A stretch of 64,000 bases of DNA from an uncultured Lachnospiraceae bacterium (GCA_910577825.1 CAJTOK010000011.1:1-64000); one strand, 5' to 3'. Counted from the stretch's first letter, positions 25,496-34,699 are shown. Numbers and translations are program-made. Notes: generated by a model not told the origin, from the letters alone.

Positions 25496-26719
25496 TTGGA
25501 AGAAGAGAAAATTATACTTGTTGCAGTTGCAACATCAGATTGTGATGATACTTTACAGTCGCTTACTGAACTGGAAGAACTGGGACAGACTGCCGGGGCA
25601 AGGACGGTTGGAAAGGTTATACAGAACAGGGAGAATATACATCCCGGCACGTATATTGGCAAAGGAAAAATAGAAGAGTTAAAAAGCCTTATATACAGTA
25701 CAAATGCAGATACTGTTGTATGTGATGATGAATTGTCACCAGCGCAGAACCATAATTTAGAAGAAGCACTTGGTATAAAAGTTATTGACAGGACAGTCCT
25801 TATACTTGATATATTTGCACAAAGGGCTTCTACAAGTGAAGGAAAGCTGCAGGTAGAGCTTGCACAGCTAAGATACAATTTATCCCACCTTACAGGCGGA
25901 AGAAGCGGGCTGTCACGCCTTGGAGGCGGCATAGGCACAAGAGGGCCTGGTGAACAGAAACTTGAAATGGACAGGCGCATTATAAAACAGAGGATTACAC
26001 AGATACGCAAAGAGCTTGTACAGGTAAAACATGCAAGGGAACTTACACGCAAGAAAAGGCAGGAAAACCATGTGCCGGTAATTGCCATTACTGGCTATAC
26101 CAATGCAGGCAAGTCAACACTTCTTAATAAGCTCACAGATGCAGGTGTATTATCAGAAGACAAGCTTTTTGCCACACTTGACCCTGTAACACGCAAGTAT
26201 GAATTTGAAAATGGCGGCAAAGTTCTTTTTACAGATACAGTAGGATTTATAAGGAAGCTGCCACACCATCTTATACAGGCCTTCAGGGGGACTCTTGAAG
26301 AAGCTAAGTATTCAGATGTAATACTCCATGTTACAGACTGTTCCAATCCAGACATGGATGCCCAGATGTATATTGTCTATGACACACTGGACAGGCTTGG
26401 AATTGATGGCAAGAAAATAGTTACAGCGTTTAATAAAACTGACCTGGCAGATGACGGCATAATACTTAAAGATTTAAGGGCAGATAAAACAGTAATGATT
26501 TCTGCTAAGAACGGCACGGGGATAGAAGAGCTTTTAAATGTGCTCGAAGAAGTAATAATGGACAGGAAGCGTCTTGTTGACAAGACATTTTCTTATAATG
26601 AAGCTGCCAAAATTAATGAAATACACAATACCGGGCAGATAATAGAAGAAGATTACCGCAGTGATGGCATATATATAAAAGCCTATGTGCCGCAGGAATA
26701 TATATATATGTTTGAATAA
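25496..26719 (+). CDS. hflX: Ribosome-associated GTPase HflX
   Basis: 407 residues. HflX N-terminal domain (IHPGTYIGKGKIEELK), the Gly-rich GGRSGLSRLGGGIGTRGPGEQKLEMDRR hinge (split here as GGRSGLSRLGGG and IGTRGPGEQKLE), and the G domain with P-loop GYTNAGKST, DTVGF and NKTD. HflX splits stalled ribosomes. The start appears to be TTG (25496) behind AAAGGAG; no ATG gives the full N-terminus. Confidence 0.93.
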   Translation: MEEEKIILVAVATSDCDDTLQSLTELEELGQTAGARTVGKVIQNRENIHPGTYIGKGKIEELKSLIYSTNADTVVCDDELSPAQNHNLEEALGIKVIDRTVLILDIFAQRASTSEGKLQVELAQLRYNLSHLTGGRSGLSRLGGGIGTRGPGEQKLEMDRRIIKQRITQIRKELVQVKHARELTRKKRQENHVPVIAITGYTNAGKSTLLNKLTDAGVLSEDKLFATLDPVTRKYEFENGGKVLFTDTVGFIRKLPHHLIQAFRGTLEEAKYSDVILHVTDCSNPDMDAQMYIVYDTLDRLGIDGKKIVTAFNKTDLADDGIILKDLRADKTVMISAKNGTGIEELLNVLEEVIMDRKRLVDKTFSYNEAAKINEIHNTGQIIEEDYRSDGIYIKAYVPQEYIYMFE

Positions 26720-26738
26720 AAGCCAAAAGGAGGATAAA

Positions 26739-27380
26739 ATGGATATTAGTGTGCGTATTAAAAGAATAATGGATAAAATGGATAAACTCGCAGAAAAAGA
26801 CCCTGAATATCCATGTGGTGAATTTCCGCCAGAATGGAATAAGCCAATTAAAGAAGAAAAGGTTTCAAAGTTTGAAGAAAAGTATGGAATAAAGCTGCCA
26901 GAAGATTACAGAAGGTTTATAACAACAGTAGCAGATGGCGGCTCACAGCCATTTTACGGGTTCTACAGCCTTTCTGAAAGCAGGCGGGCAGATTATTCTG
27001 ATAATATGGATATAAGCGGGAAATTCCCATGTACTGTAAAAAAGCCGCTGGATATTTACAGGCTTTCAGATGAAGAGTATGAGGGGCTTGAAGACCATCA
27101 TTCAGGGTTTTTGTTTCTGTGCCATGAAGGCTGCGGGATGTACAGCATATTAGTTGTAAATTCAGATGACAAAGATACATATGGCACTGTCTGGTACTAT
27201 GACTTTGCAAATGATGCAGGCATGTTCCCGCTAATTAACCCGGATACAAAAAAGACAATGGATTTTCTTGACTGGCTTGAATACTATGCAGACAAGACAT
27301 ATGGACTTGAAAATGATGATTTCTTCAGTTATGGTGAAATAGCAGGGTATCTTCCAGGCACAGAGCCGGAACAGGATTAA
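26739..27380 (+). CDS. SMI1/KNR4 (SUKH) family protein
   Basis: 213 residues; ATG 26739 follows AAAAGGAGG. FEEKYGIKLPEDYRRFITTVADGG and FLFLCHEGCGMYSILVVN are typical of the SUKH-1 fold. Many SUKH proteins are immunity proteins against contact-dependent or polymorphic toxins, but here no toxin gene neighbours it. The C-terminal FLDWLEYYADKT matches other stand-alone members. Function inferred only. Confidence 0.8.
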   Translation: MDISVRIKRIMDKMDKLAEKDPEYPCGEFPPEWNKPIKEEKVSKFEEKYGIKLPEDYRRFITTVADGGSQPFYGFYSLSESRRADYSDNMDISGKFPCTVKKPLDIYRLSDEEYEGLEDHHSGFLFLCHEGCGMYSILVVNSDDKDTYGTVWYYDFANDAGMFPLINPDTKKTMDFLDWLEYYADKTYGLENDDFFSYGEIAGYLPGTEPEQD

Positions 27381-27402
27381 TAATTAGAAATATAAGGAAT
27401 TA

Positions 27403-27431
27403 AGGCAGGGAATATTTTCCTGTCTTTTTTA
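27403..27431 (+). terminator. Terminator after SMI1 gene
   Basis: CAGGGAA pairs with TTTCCTG around 27405-27424, followed by TTTTTT. Confidence 0.65.
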
Positions 27432-27536
27432 ATTTTTTTAAATGGAAATGTCACAAATCCATTTACAGAATGGTTATATATAGTGTAAGACAAAATAAAA
27501 GGGCTGCAATGCCAGCAGCACAGGGGAGGTGTAATA

Positions 27537-28064
27537 ATGCACAGTAAAAAGGCATCAGTAAGGTTTATTGAAAAAACATATAAACTATATGAACAGAAAA
27601 TGTACCATGTGGCATACAGCGTGCTGCATGACGAAGGACTGGCAGAGGATGCAGTACAGGAAGCTTTTATAAAGCTTATGAAACATAATGTATATTTTGC
27701 AGAGCCAGAATCAGATGACTGCAAAAGATATATGATAACTGTTATTAAAAATTCTTCAATCAATATTTATAATAAGAAGAAAAAGGAACAGGAAATCATA
27801 TGTTTCCCAGTAAGTGATACAGATATAAAAGATATATCTTCTGAAGATGGCACTGAAGAACAAACCAATATAGAAGAATTAGTTTCATGCCTGCCTGAAA
27901 AGTATTATTTAGTTGTAAACTGCCTTGCTGTAAAAAATTTATCAGTAAAGGAAACCGCCGCTGAACTTGGCATTACTGAAGCAAATGTAAGAAAACGGTT
28001 TGAACGCGCAAAGTTAATGCTTAAAACTATAGTGAAAGGAAGTAATGTATATGGAACAGTTTGA
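27537..28064 (+). CDS. ECF-type RNA polymerase sigma factor
   Basis: 175 residues. Region 2: MYHVAYSVLHDEGLAEDAVQEAFIKLMKH. Region 4: LPEKYYLVVNCLAVKNLSVKETAAELGITEANVRKRFERAKLML. It directs RNA polymerase to a stress regulon. GGGAGG-type site before ATG 27537. The next gene starts inside its 3' end and encodes a membrane protein with an anti-sigma layout. Confidence 0.9.
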   Translation: MHSKKASVRFIEKTYKLYEQKMYHVAYSVLHDEGLAEDAVQEAFIKLMKHNVYFAEPESDDCKRYMITVIKNSSINIYNKKKKEQEIICFPVSDTDIKDISSEDGTEEQTNIEELVSCLPEKYYLVVNCLAVKNLSVKETAAELGITEANVRKRFERAKLMLKTIVKGSNVYGTV

Positions 28065-29193
28065 TATTTCTATTAAAGATTTTGATGCCATAAAAGAGGA
28101 ACATGAATTTTCAGATAAATACAAAAAGAATAAAGAAGTGCTTCTTAAAGAATACCGCAAGAAGGCTTATGCACCATCAAAGAATAAATATAAAAAGGCC
28201 GCCGTAGCTGCTGCTTTATTAATTGTATCCGCACCAGTTATAACTAATGCTGCAACAGGCGGGGAATTTTTTAACAGGATATGGGGAAGCGCCGGCAAAG
28301 AAAATATAGCACAGCATACAGAAGTGTTATATGATGAAGAAAAAGGCACATCATGTAAAGTAACTTATCCTAAACAGGAATTTGAGGACACCAGCCCGAC
28401 TAAAGCAGAGAAATTAATTGGCAGCAGTATATCTTATAACCCGGTTGTTAAAAAACTTGGTGATACAAAATTATCAGTTTTATCATTTGTACATGATGGC
28501 AATGCTGCTGTAGCGGAATTTACTCTTGAGAAAAAAGGCGGTGTAGATGCGCTTGTTTACAATAAGGATTATAATGAAACAAAGGGCGCAAGTTTCTCTG
28601 ATGAATCAACCTTTTATTTTAACTTCGGCAATTATGACGGGAAGATATATACAGACCTTGAAAAATCATCAAAAGACCTACTTTACTGCTATTATTACAT
28701 GACAAACTCTGATATTAGCAGTGATGTATCCCTTAATATAGAAGAATATCCATGCACAAGAAAAGAACTTGCTGAGGCCAGTGACGCCCAGTTAAAAAAA
28801 TACACAGATAAAATAAAGAACAGCACAATCACTTTTCCTTCTGGAACACAGGCAGATAAATCTGTATTTACCAGCAAAAGCAATGGAACTATAGAAATTT
28901 CGCCATTGTCAATGAAAATTGATATGAAAAAAGTGCCTGGGCTGTCCAAAGAAGAGGCATATGACCCATATAACGCATACTATGTTTCAATAAATTATAA
29001 AGACGGGACAAAATATATTGTACATGAACATGAAATGGAAGGGATACATTCCTGCCAGGAAGAAACAGATAATGCAAGCTATACCTGTGGCACTGAAGAA
29101 GGTGGGCTTATATTTGTATTTAACCGTCTGGTGGATACAGATAATATACAGTCAGTTACAATAAATAATACAAAATACAAATTACAAAACTGA
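28051..29193 (+). CDS. Membrane anti-sigma factor-like protein (DUF4179-like)
   Basis: 380 residues. ATG 28051 is placed ten bases after AAAGGAAG and overlaps the sigma gene by 14 bases. A ~55-residue charged cytoplasmic segment (IKDFDAIKEEHEFSDKY) precedes one membrane helix (AAVAAALLIVSAPVITNA) and a large extracellular domain. This matches anti-sigma factors paired with ECF sigmas in Clostridia, where the cytoplasmic part holds the sigma factor. Assignment is by context and topology. Confidence 0.75.
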   Translation: MEQFDISIKDFDAIKEEHEFSDKYKKNKEVLLKEYRKKAYAPSKNKYKKAAVAAALLIVSAPVITNAATGGEFFNRIWGSAGKENIAQHTEVLYDEEKGTSCKVTYPKQEFEDTSPTKAEKLIGSSISYNPVVKKLGDTKLSVLSFVHDGNAAVAEFTLEKKGGVDALVYNKDYNETKGASFSDESTFYFNFGNYDGKIYTDLEKSSKDLLYCYYYMTNSDISSDVSLNIEEYPCTRKELAEASDAQLKKYTDKIKNSTITFPSGTQADKSVFTSKSNGTIEISPLSMKIDMKKVPGLSKEEAYDPYNAYYVSINYKDGTKYIVHEHEMEGIHSCQEETDNASYTCGTEEGGLIFVFNRLVDTDNIQSVTINNTKYKLQN

Positions 29194-29222
29194 GAATTTA
29201 AAATATATAGAAATAAACCATG

Positions 29223-29259
29223 CCTGGCTGTTAACTGGTAATAGCCAGGTTTTTATTTT
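29223..29259 (+). terminator. Terminator after anti-sigma gene
   Basis: CCTGGCT (29223-29229) pairs with AGCCAGG (29243-29249), followed by TTTTTATTTTT. Confidence 0.8.
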
Positions 29260-29273
29260 TATTAAAATAATCA

Positions 29274-29309
29274 TTGACAACTAATGGACGTTAGGTTATA
29301 CTAACTTAT
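29274..29309 (+). promoter_or_regulatory. feo promoter with DtxR/IdeR-type iron box
   Basis: TTGACA (29274-29279), 17 bases, TATACT (29297-29302). The sequence TTAGGTTATACTAACTTAT (29291-29309) covers the -10 box and matches the DtxR/IdeR consensus TTAGGTTAGSCTAACCTAA at 15 of 19 positions. An Fe-loaded repressor bound here would block RNA polymerase, giving iron-repressed uptake. Confidence 0.75.
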
Positions 29310-29352
29310 ATAAACAGGAAAAATACCAGTCTGGAAAAAGGGGGATGACATT

Positions 29353-29562
29353 ATGCCACTTACTATGATAAATGCTGGTGAGCAGTGTGAGATTAAAAGA
29401 ACCGGGGGCAAGGCAGATACCAGGAAGTTCCTTGAGAAGCTTGGATTTACTGCTGGCGGGATTGTTACTGTTATTTCTGAAACAGGCGGCAATCTTATAG
29501 TAAATATCAAAGGTTCAAGGGTTGCTATCAGCAAAGATATGGCAAATAAAATTATGGTCTGA
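29353..29562 (+). CDS. feoA: FeoA ferrous iron transport protein, copy 1
   Basis: 69 residues, SH3-like FeoA domain: MPLTMINAGEQCEIKRTGG, RKFLEKLGFTAGGIVTVISE, GSRVAISKDMANKIMV. FeoA is a small cytosolic partner of the FeoB channel. Start at ATG 29353 behind an AAAAAGGGGGATG-type site. First gene behind the DtxR-box promoter. Confidence 0.9.
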   Translation: MPLTMINAGEQCEIKRTGGKADTRKFLEKLGFTAGGIVTVISETGGNLIVNIKGSRVAISKDMANKIMV

Positions 29563-29597
29563 AATCTAAATTTAATGGTATATTATGGAGGTTTAAA

Positions 29598-29819
29598 ATG
29601 AAAACTTTAAAAGAAGTATCTAATGGCAATACCGTTAAAGTGCTTAAACTTAATGGTGAGGGTGCTGTAAAAAGAAGAATAATGGATATGGGCATTACAA
29701 AGGGTGTTGAAGTCTTTGTAAGGAAAGTTGCGCCTTTAGGGGACCCTGTTGAGGTAACAGTAAGAGGGTATGAACTGTCTTTGCGCAAAGCAGATGCAGA
29801 ATTAATCCTTGTTGAATAG
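29598..29819 (+). CDS. feoA: FeoA ferrous iron transport protein, copy 2
   Basis: 73 residues; GEGAVKRRIMDMGITKGVEVFVRKVAPLGDP is the FeoA signature and is closer to the canonical sequence than copy 1. GGAGG precedes the ATG at good spacing. Two feoA genes ahead of feoB is a common Clostridia arrangement. Confidence 0.92.
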   Translation: MKTLKEVSNGNTVKVLKLNGEGAVKRRIMDMGITKGVEVFVRKVAPLGDPVEVTVRGYELSLRKADAELILVE

Positions 29820-29937
29820 GATATATTTTTTTAGTTATAGGTTAGTTGATGCTAATAAAAGATAGCATATACATATAATAAGTAGTTGTATAAAACAATA
29901 GTACATATAGTATAACGGAAAGAAAGGAAGCATTAAT

Positions 29938-32139
29938 ATGGCAGTTAAAATTGCATTAGCGGGCAACCCGAATTGTGGCAAGACAACATTATTTAATGCA
30001 CTTACAGGCTCAAACCAGTTTACTGGCAACTGGCCTGGTGTTACTGTTGAGAAGAAAGAGGGAAAATTAAAGGGGCATAAAGATGTCATTATCATGGATT
30101 TACCAGGCATTTACTCTTTATCACCATATACCCTTGAAGAAGTAGTAGCAAGGAACTATTTAATAGGTGAAAAACCAGATGTTATCATTAATATTGTAGA
30201 TGGAACAAATATTGAGAGAAACCTGTACCTTTCAACACAGCTGCTTGAACTTGGGATTCCTGTAGTTATAGCTGTAAATATGGCAGACCTTCTTGAAAAA
30301 TCAGGGGATGCAGTAGATATTGGCAAACTGGGGGAAAAACTTGGATGTGAGGCAGTTGCCATTTCGGCACTTAAAGGAACCGGCATTATGGAAGCAGCAG
30401 AAAAAGCAGCCGCCCTGGCAGGAAAGAAAAAAGCACCTGCCATACATAAATTTTCAGATGATGCCGAACAAATAATACAAAAAGCAGAAAACAAGCTTGG
30501 CTCTTGTGTACCAGAAGCACAGAAAAGGTTCTTTGCAATAAAACTTCTTGAAAGAGATGATAAAATTGCCACACAGGCAGAAAACCTTCCAGATGTATCT
30601 GCTGAAATTGCAGAAATGGAAGAGAAGTTTGATGATGACACAGAAAGCATTATTACTAATGAAAGATACACATATATTTCCTCAATTATAGGGGAATGTT
30701 GTACAAAAGGCAGAAAAGAAAAACTTTCTGTATCAGATAAAATTGACCAGATTGTAACAAACAGGATACTTGCACTTCCAATTTTTGCAGCAGTAATGTT
30801 TATTGTATACTATGTATCAGTTACAACCGTTGGCACATGGGCAACAGACTGGGCAAATGACGGTGTATTTGGTGAAGGCTGGAATTTATTCGGGATTGAA
30901 GCACTGCATATACCAGGGATACCAGACGCCGTAAGCCGCCTTCTTGATTCCATTGGCTGTGCAGGCTGGCTTTCAGGCCTTGTTACCGATGGCATTATAG
31001 GCGGCGTTGGTGCAGTGCTTGGCTTTGTGCCACAGATGTTTATATTATTTATATTCCTTGCATTTTTAGAATCATGCGGGTACATGGCAAGGGTAGCATT
31101 TATTATGGACAGGATTTTCCGCAAGTTCGGGCTTTCAGGCAAATCATTTATACCTATGCTGATAGGAAGCGGCTGTGGTGTGCCTGGAATTATGGCTTCA
31201 AGGACTATTGAAAGTGACAGGGACCGCAAAATGACAATAATGACCACAACATTTATACCATGTGGCGCAAAACTCCCGATTATTGCATTAATCGCAGGGG
31301 CACTATTTGACAATTCATGGTGGGTATCATACAGTGCCTGGCTTGTAGGGATTGCAGCAGTTATCTGTTCAGGAATTATACTGAAAAAGACAAAACTGTT
31401 TTCAGGAGACCCGGCACCATTCGTTATGGAACTTCCAGCATACCATATGCCAACAGTTTCTAACGTGCTCAGGAGCATGTGGGAAAGAGGCTGGTCATTT
31501 ATTAAAAAAGCTGGTACAATTATATTGCTGTCGGCAATTATCTTGTGGTTCTTACAGGGATTTGGATTTGTGGACGGGAAGTTTATGATGCTTGAAGAGG
31601 AGCAGCTTGATAAAAGCATACTTGCAGCAATAGGCGGGATAATAGCGCCATTATTTGCACCACTCGGGTGGGGTAACTGGAAAATGGCAGTTGCAGCAGT
31701 TACAGGGCTTATCGCCAAAGAAAACGTAGTAACAACATTTGGCATACTCTTTGGCGCTGGTGCAGATGCAGCAGAAGACACACCAGACCTTCTGGCAGCA
31801 GTTGGTGCAGCAATGACAGCACTCTCTGCATATTCATTCCTTGTATTTAACCTTCTGTGTGCACCTTGTTTCGCAGCAATGGGTGCTATAAAGCGTGAAA
31901 TGAATAATGTTAAATGGTTCTTTACCGCAATAGGGTACCAGACAGTGCTTGCATATATAGTATCGCTTTGTATTTACCAGCTTGGAATGTTATTTACAGG
32001 AGGCGGCTTTGGAATCTGGACAGCAGTGGCATTCCTGTTTGTAGCCGGGTTTATTTACCTGCTTTTCAGGCCTTATAAAGGGAGCAGTAAATTAAATATA
32101 GACTTAAAAAGAGTTGTAAACCAGAACAGTATTATGTAA
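29938..32139 (+). CDS. feoB: Ferrous iron transporter FeoB
   Basis: 733 residues. N-terminal G domain: P-loop GNPNCGKTT, G3 DLPGIYSL, NMAD-type G4 (VNMADLLEKSG). A helical spacer follows, then a membrane domain with about ten helices. Gate motifs SGCGVPGIMASRTIE and TFIPCGAKLPIIALIAGA carry the conserved cysteines. It imports Fe2+ across the cytoplasmic membrane. AGAAAGGAAG precedes the ATG. Confidence 0.95.
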   Translation: MAVKIALAGNPNCGKTTLFNALTGSNQFTGNWPGVTVEKKEGKLKGHKDVIIMDLPGIYSLSPYTLEEVVARNYLIGEKPDVIINIVDGTNIERNLYLSTQLLELGIPVVIAVNMADLLEKSGDAVDIGKLGEKLGCEAVAISALKGTGIMEAAEKAAALAGKKKAPAIHKFSDDAEQIIQKAENKLGSCVPEAQKRFFAIKLLERDDKIATQAENLPDVSAEIAEMEEKFDDDTESIITNERYTYISSIIGECCTKGRKEKLSVSDKIDQIVTNRILALPIFAAVMFIVYYVSVTTVGTWATDWANDGVFGEGWNLFGIEALHIPGIPDAVSRLLDSIGCAGWLSGLVTDGIIGGVGAVLGFVPQMFILFIFLAFLESCGYMARVAFIMDRIFRKFGLSGKSFIPMLIGSGCGVPGIMASRTIESDRDRKMTIMTTTFIPCGAKLPIIALIAGALFDNSWWVSYSAWLVGIAAVICSGIILKKTKLFSGDPAPFVMELPAYHMPTVSNVLRSMWERGWSFIKKAGTIILLSAIILWFLQGFGFVDGKFMMLEEEQLDKSILAAIGGIIAPLFAPLGWGNWKMAVAAVTGLIAKENVVTTFGILFGAGADAAEDTPDLLAAVGAAMTALSAYSFLVFNLLCAPCFAAMGAIKREMNNVKWFFTAIGYQTVLAYIVSLCIYQLGMLFTGGGFGIWTAVAFLFVAGFIYLLFRPYKGSSKLNIDLKRVVNQNSIM

Positions 32140-32180
32140 ATAGTGTAAAAAATATATCTAAGGCAGCAGGGGGGATTATT

Positions 32181-32315
32181 ATGGGAACATTTATTGTAGG
32201 CATGGCAGTTATTTTATGTGTACTGCTTGCAGTACGCAGCATGGTAAGGGATAAAAGGAACGGCAAATCACATTGTGGCGGTGACTGCAGCCAGTGTAAA
32301 GGGCATTGCAATTAG
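32181..32315 (+). CDS. FeoB-associated Cys-rich membrane protein (44 aa)
   Basis: 44 residues: an N-terminal membrane helix (FIVGMAVILCVLLAV), a basic patch and the Cys-rich tail HCGGDCSQCKGHC, matching the FeoB-associated small protein family (PF12669). ATG 32181 follows a GGGGGGAT ribosome site, 41 bases after feoB. Probably helps FeoB as an Fe2+-binding accessory. Confidence 0.8.
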   Translation: MGTFIVGMAVILCVLLAVRSMVRDKRNGKSHCGGDCSQCKGHCN

Positions 32316-32375
32316 ATGCCCGCGGAGTAAAAAGTAATAAGTGGAAAATTATTTAAGCAAATTTAAAAGTTTTGA

Positions 32376-32404
32376 TTGACATCTGTAATGCCATCTGATA
32401 TTAT
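32376..32404 (+). promoter_or_regulatory. Promoter of tRNA-Leu
   Basis: TTGACA (32376-32381), 17 bases, TATTAT (32399-32404). Confidence 0.7.
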
Positions 32405-32430
32405 AGATGGGTACTGTTAAGTACCGGGCT

Positions 32431-32514
32431 GCGGAAGTGCTGGAATTGGCAGACAGGCATGATTCAGGTTCATGTGCCGGCAACGGCGTGTGGGTTCAAG
32501 TCCCATCTTCCGCA
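32431..32514 (+). tRNA. tRNA-Leu (anticodon CAG)
   Basis: Acceptor GCGGAAG/CTTCCGC, anticodon stem CATGA/TCATG with loop TTCAGGT (anticodon CAG), a long variable arm (TGCCGGCAACGGCGT) typical of a class II tRNA, T-arm TGGGTTCAAGTCCCA, A73. Confidence 0.95.
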
Positions 32515-32531
32515 TTAGCATTATAGCAGAT

Positions 32532-32566
32532 AAAAGGAAACCTTGTGGTGGCAGGGTTTCCTTTTA
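32532..32566. terminator. Terminator shared by tRNA-Leu and a convergent small gene
   Basis: AAAAGGAAACC (32532-32542) pairs with GGTTTCCTTTT (32555-32565); A and T runs on both sides allow use in both directions. Confidence 0.7.
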
Positions 32567-32574
32567 TATTGCTT

Positions 32575-32754
32575 TTAAACTTGTGCTTTCTGCAGCTTTC
32601 TTTCCTGTATTTTCCTTTGTACTTCCCTTCCTCTTTTATTATAATAATCCATCTTCTCCTGGTCTGTCATGTCTTTTGTCATCTCATAATTATATTCCCG
32701 TAACTTATGAATATCATCAACCGTAAAACTGGGGCTAAGAATTGGTTTATTCAT
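32575..32754 (-). CDS. Small conserved-looking hypothetical protein (59 aa)
   Basis: Minus-strand frame MNKPILSPSFTVDDIHKLRE... of 59 residues, ending KLQKAQV. GTGAGGGA lies before its ATG (32754), and it ends next to the shared terminator. It is highly charged and helical (EMTKDMTDQEKMDYYNKRG). The layout recalls small antitoxin-like proteins found in Clostridia, but no toxin gene accompanies it. Function unknown. Confidence 0.65.
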   Translation of the reverse strand: MNKPILSPSFTVDDIHKLREYNYEMTKDMTDQEKMDYYNKRGREVQRKIQERKLQKAQV

Positions 32755-33101
32755 AATTATCCCTCACTTTCCAATAGTTTTATCATATCTCCATTTTACC
32801 ATAAATCATACAATAGTACGATAAATTTGCTTATTTTCCTTTAAATTTTCATATAAGCCTGCTATAATTAATGAAGAAAAATACTCACAATTTGCGGATA
32901 AGGCCATGCAGTTTTTTATTTTTGCAAGGTATATGGATTTTAATTAAAAGTAAATTAATTTAAAAAAACCGCTGTCTTGACATCAGCATAAATATGTATT
33001 ATCATATTAAATACAGCTGGTATCATTTGATGATAATACTTTGAAAAATAATTTATGCCTGCAGCCTTATCTGTAAAAACAGAAAGGCATGGTTAATTTT
33101 T
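32755..33101 (+). promoter_or_regulatory. Intergenic region with promoter of the first BlaI module
   Basis: 347 bases without a gene. TTGACA (32977-32982), 17 bases, TATCAT (33000-33005). Flanking sequence (about 32977-33010) is closely similar to the promoter of the second module at 37416-37444, which argues for a shared BlaI operator. The upstream part is A/T-rich with nothing recognisable. Confidence 0.55.
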
Positions 33102-33515
33102 ATGAAGAACAGCAAATTAATGACACAAAGAGAAGAGGATTTAATGGAGTTTTTCTGGACACAGGAGAATCCATTGACAATAACAGAAATGGAGGATATT
33201 CTTGATAAAGATAAATGGAACAGGGTTACTCTTTTCAGGGTTGTAAAAGGATTAATTAATAAGGGATACCTTGTAGTAAAGGGAATTGAAAGAAATAATA
33301 CCCAGTATGCAAGGAAGGTTACACCAACAATAACAAAAGAGGAATATGCAGCACTCCTTTTATCAGAACGTGGCATCAAAGGCAATTCTTTGGGAAAAGT
33401 TGTTTTGGCAATGCTTGGGACAGGGAAGAGGAAAAAAATTAAACAGGAAGATGGGAACAAGTTCATCCAGGAACTTGAAGATATAATAGACCAGATACGC
33501 AACCAGGAGGAATAG
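33102..33515 (+). CDS. BlaI/MecI-family repressor, module copy 1
   Basis: 137 residues. Winged helix: SKLMTQREEDLMEFFWTQENPLTITEME and WNRVTLFRVVKGLINKGYLVVKG; C-terminal dimer helices end ELEDIIDQIRNQEE. It is followed two bases later by the M56 protease gene, the usual sensor pair. Closely related to the copy at 37484. In this family the repressor is inactivated by M56-mediated proteolysis. The unusual extra helical segment (KEEYAALLLSERGIKGN) is shared by both copies. Confidence 0.88.
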   Translation: MKNSKLMTQREEDLMEFFWTQENPLTITEMEDILDKDKWNRVTLFRVVKGLINKGYLVVKGIERNNTQYARKVTPTITKEEYAALLLSERGIKGNSLGKVVLAMLGTGKRKKIKQEDGNKFIQELEDIIDQIRNQEE

Positions 33516-33517
33516 AG

Positions 33518-34699
33518 ATGCAGTTTACTCTTTATTCACTGGCTATGGCTGTTTTATGTAGCAGCATATTTATTTTAATTATTTCTGCTTTACATAAGAA
33601 TTACTATTTTATGGATATATCCAGCGTTTATGGAATAGTGCTTCTTTATTTATTCTGTGGTTTAAGAATGTTTATACCTGTTGAATTTTCATGGGCGAGG
33701 GTAATACGTATGCCAGATTTTTTCAACAAGCTGTACAGGCTTTTTACCAGGGAATTATTTATTATTGGCAGCTGCCATATCTGCATATATCATTTTCTTT
33801 GTGCTATCTGGATTGCCAGGGCAATTAAAATTCTTGCAGAGTTGATTTACATATATTTTGATTACAATAATAGCATCAAAAATTTATCTGTAAACACCAA
33901 AAGCCCGGATATAAAGACAGCAAGGAAAATAATAGAAAAGATATATAATAAAAGAGTAGAAATAGTAGTAAGTCCTGATATAGATGAACCTGTAAGTTTT
34001 GGAATTATACATAGAAAAATCCTTATACCAGATTATACATACAGTGAAAAAGACCTGTATTATATTTTAAGCCATGAATGTGCACATTTAAAAAACCATG
34101 ATTTACTTGTACAGGTTCTGGTAAATATTTTATGTGCTGTTTACTGGTGGAATCCATCTGTATATTCTCTTAGAAATGGTTTAGAGAAAAGTTTTGAATT
34201 ACGTTGTGACCACATAGTAATAAAGAATTTAAACAATAACGAAACTGCTGCTTATCTTGAAACTATACTGAAAGTTTTTAGAAACCAGAATGGCCTGCTG
34301 TTTGACCGCCATAATAAGGTAAGGCTTCTTGGAACAGAAGAAGATAATATGCAGGAGATAAAGGAAAGATTTACATTAATTTCCAGAATGAAAACAAAGA
34401 AAACCAGGCCATTTGGAAAATGGGCTGTGACAGGCATAATGATATGTCTAATAGTATTATCATACTCATTTATATTACAAACAGCTTTCCAGCCATCAGC
34501 AGAACAGATAGAAACAGAAGCTCTTATATATGAACTTACAGCTTCAAATGGCTATATTGTTAAATATGCTGATGGTACATATGTTTTAAAATCAGAAAAA
34601 GGTGATGTAACTATAATTGATAAAGAAACAGCTGGTAAACTGGTATATGAAAGCGGACTTAAAATAATTGAGGAGGAAAGCAACTATGAGGAAAATTAA
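33518..34699 (+). CDS. M56 (BlaR1/MecR1-type) membrane metalloprotease
   Basis: 393 residues. N-terminal membrane helices (~5-110) and a cytosolic zinc protease loop with HECAH (His186-Glu187-His190), then a further membrane helix (~305-330, VTGIMICLIVLSYSFIL). A ~60-residue extracellular tail follows. That tail is much shorter than the penicillin-binding sensor of BlaR1, so the signal is not a beta-lactam in the classic way. Start two bases after blaI. Its 3' end overlaps the start of the secreted peptide gene by 14 bases, implying coupling. Confidence 0.85.
   Translation: MQFTLYSLAMAVLCSSIFILIISALHKNYYFMDISSVYGIVLLYLFCGLRMFIPVEFSWARVIRMPDFFNKLYRLFTRELFIIGSCHICIYHFLCAIWIARAIKILAELIYIYFDYNNSIKNLSVNTKSPDIKTARKIIEKIYNKRVEIVVSPDIDEPVSFGIIHRKILIPDYTYSEKDLYYILSHECAHLKNHDLLVQVLVNILCAVYWWNPSVYSLRNGLEKSFELRCDHIVIKNLNNNETAAYLETILKVFRNQNGLLFDRHNKVRLLGTEEDNMQEIKERFTLISRMKTKKTRPFGKWAVTGIMICLIVLSYSFILQTAFQPSAEQIETEALIYELTASNGYIVKYADGTYVLKSEKGDVTIIDKETAGKLVYESGLKIIEEESNYEEN

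Noticed and set aside
30810..31781. 323-residue minus-strand frame
   Set aside because: Antisense shadow of feoB; the composition is that of reversed membrane-protein codons.
32472..32726. Plus-strand frame of 84 residues
   Set aside because: It begins inside tRNA-Leu and runs antisense to the 59-residue gene.
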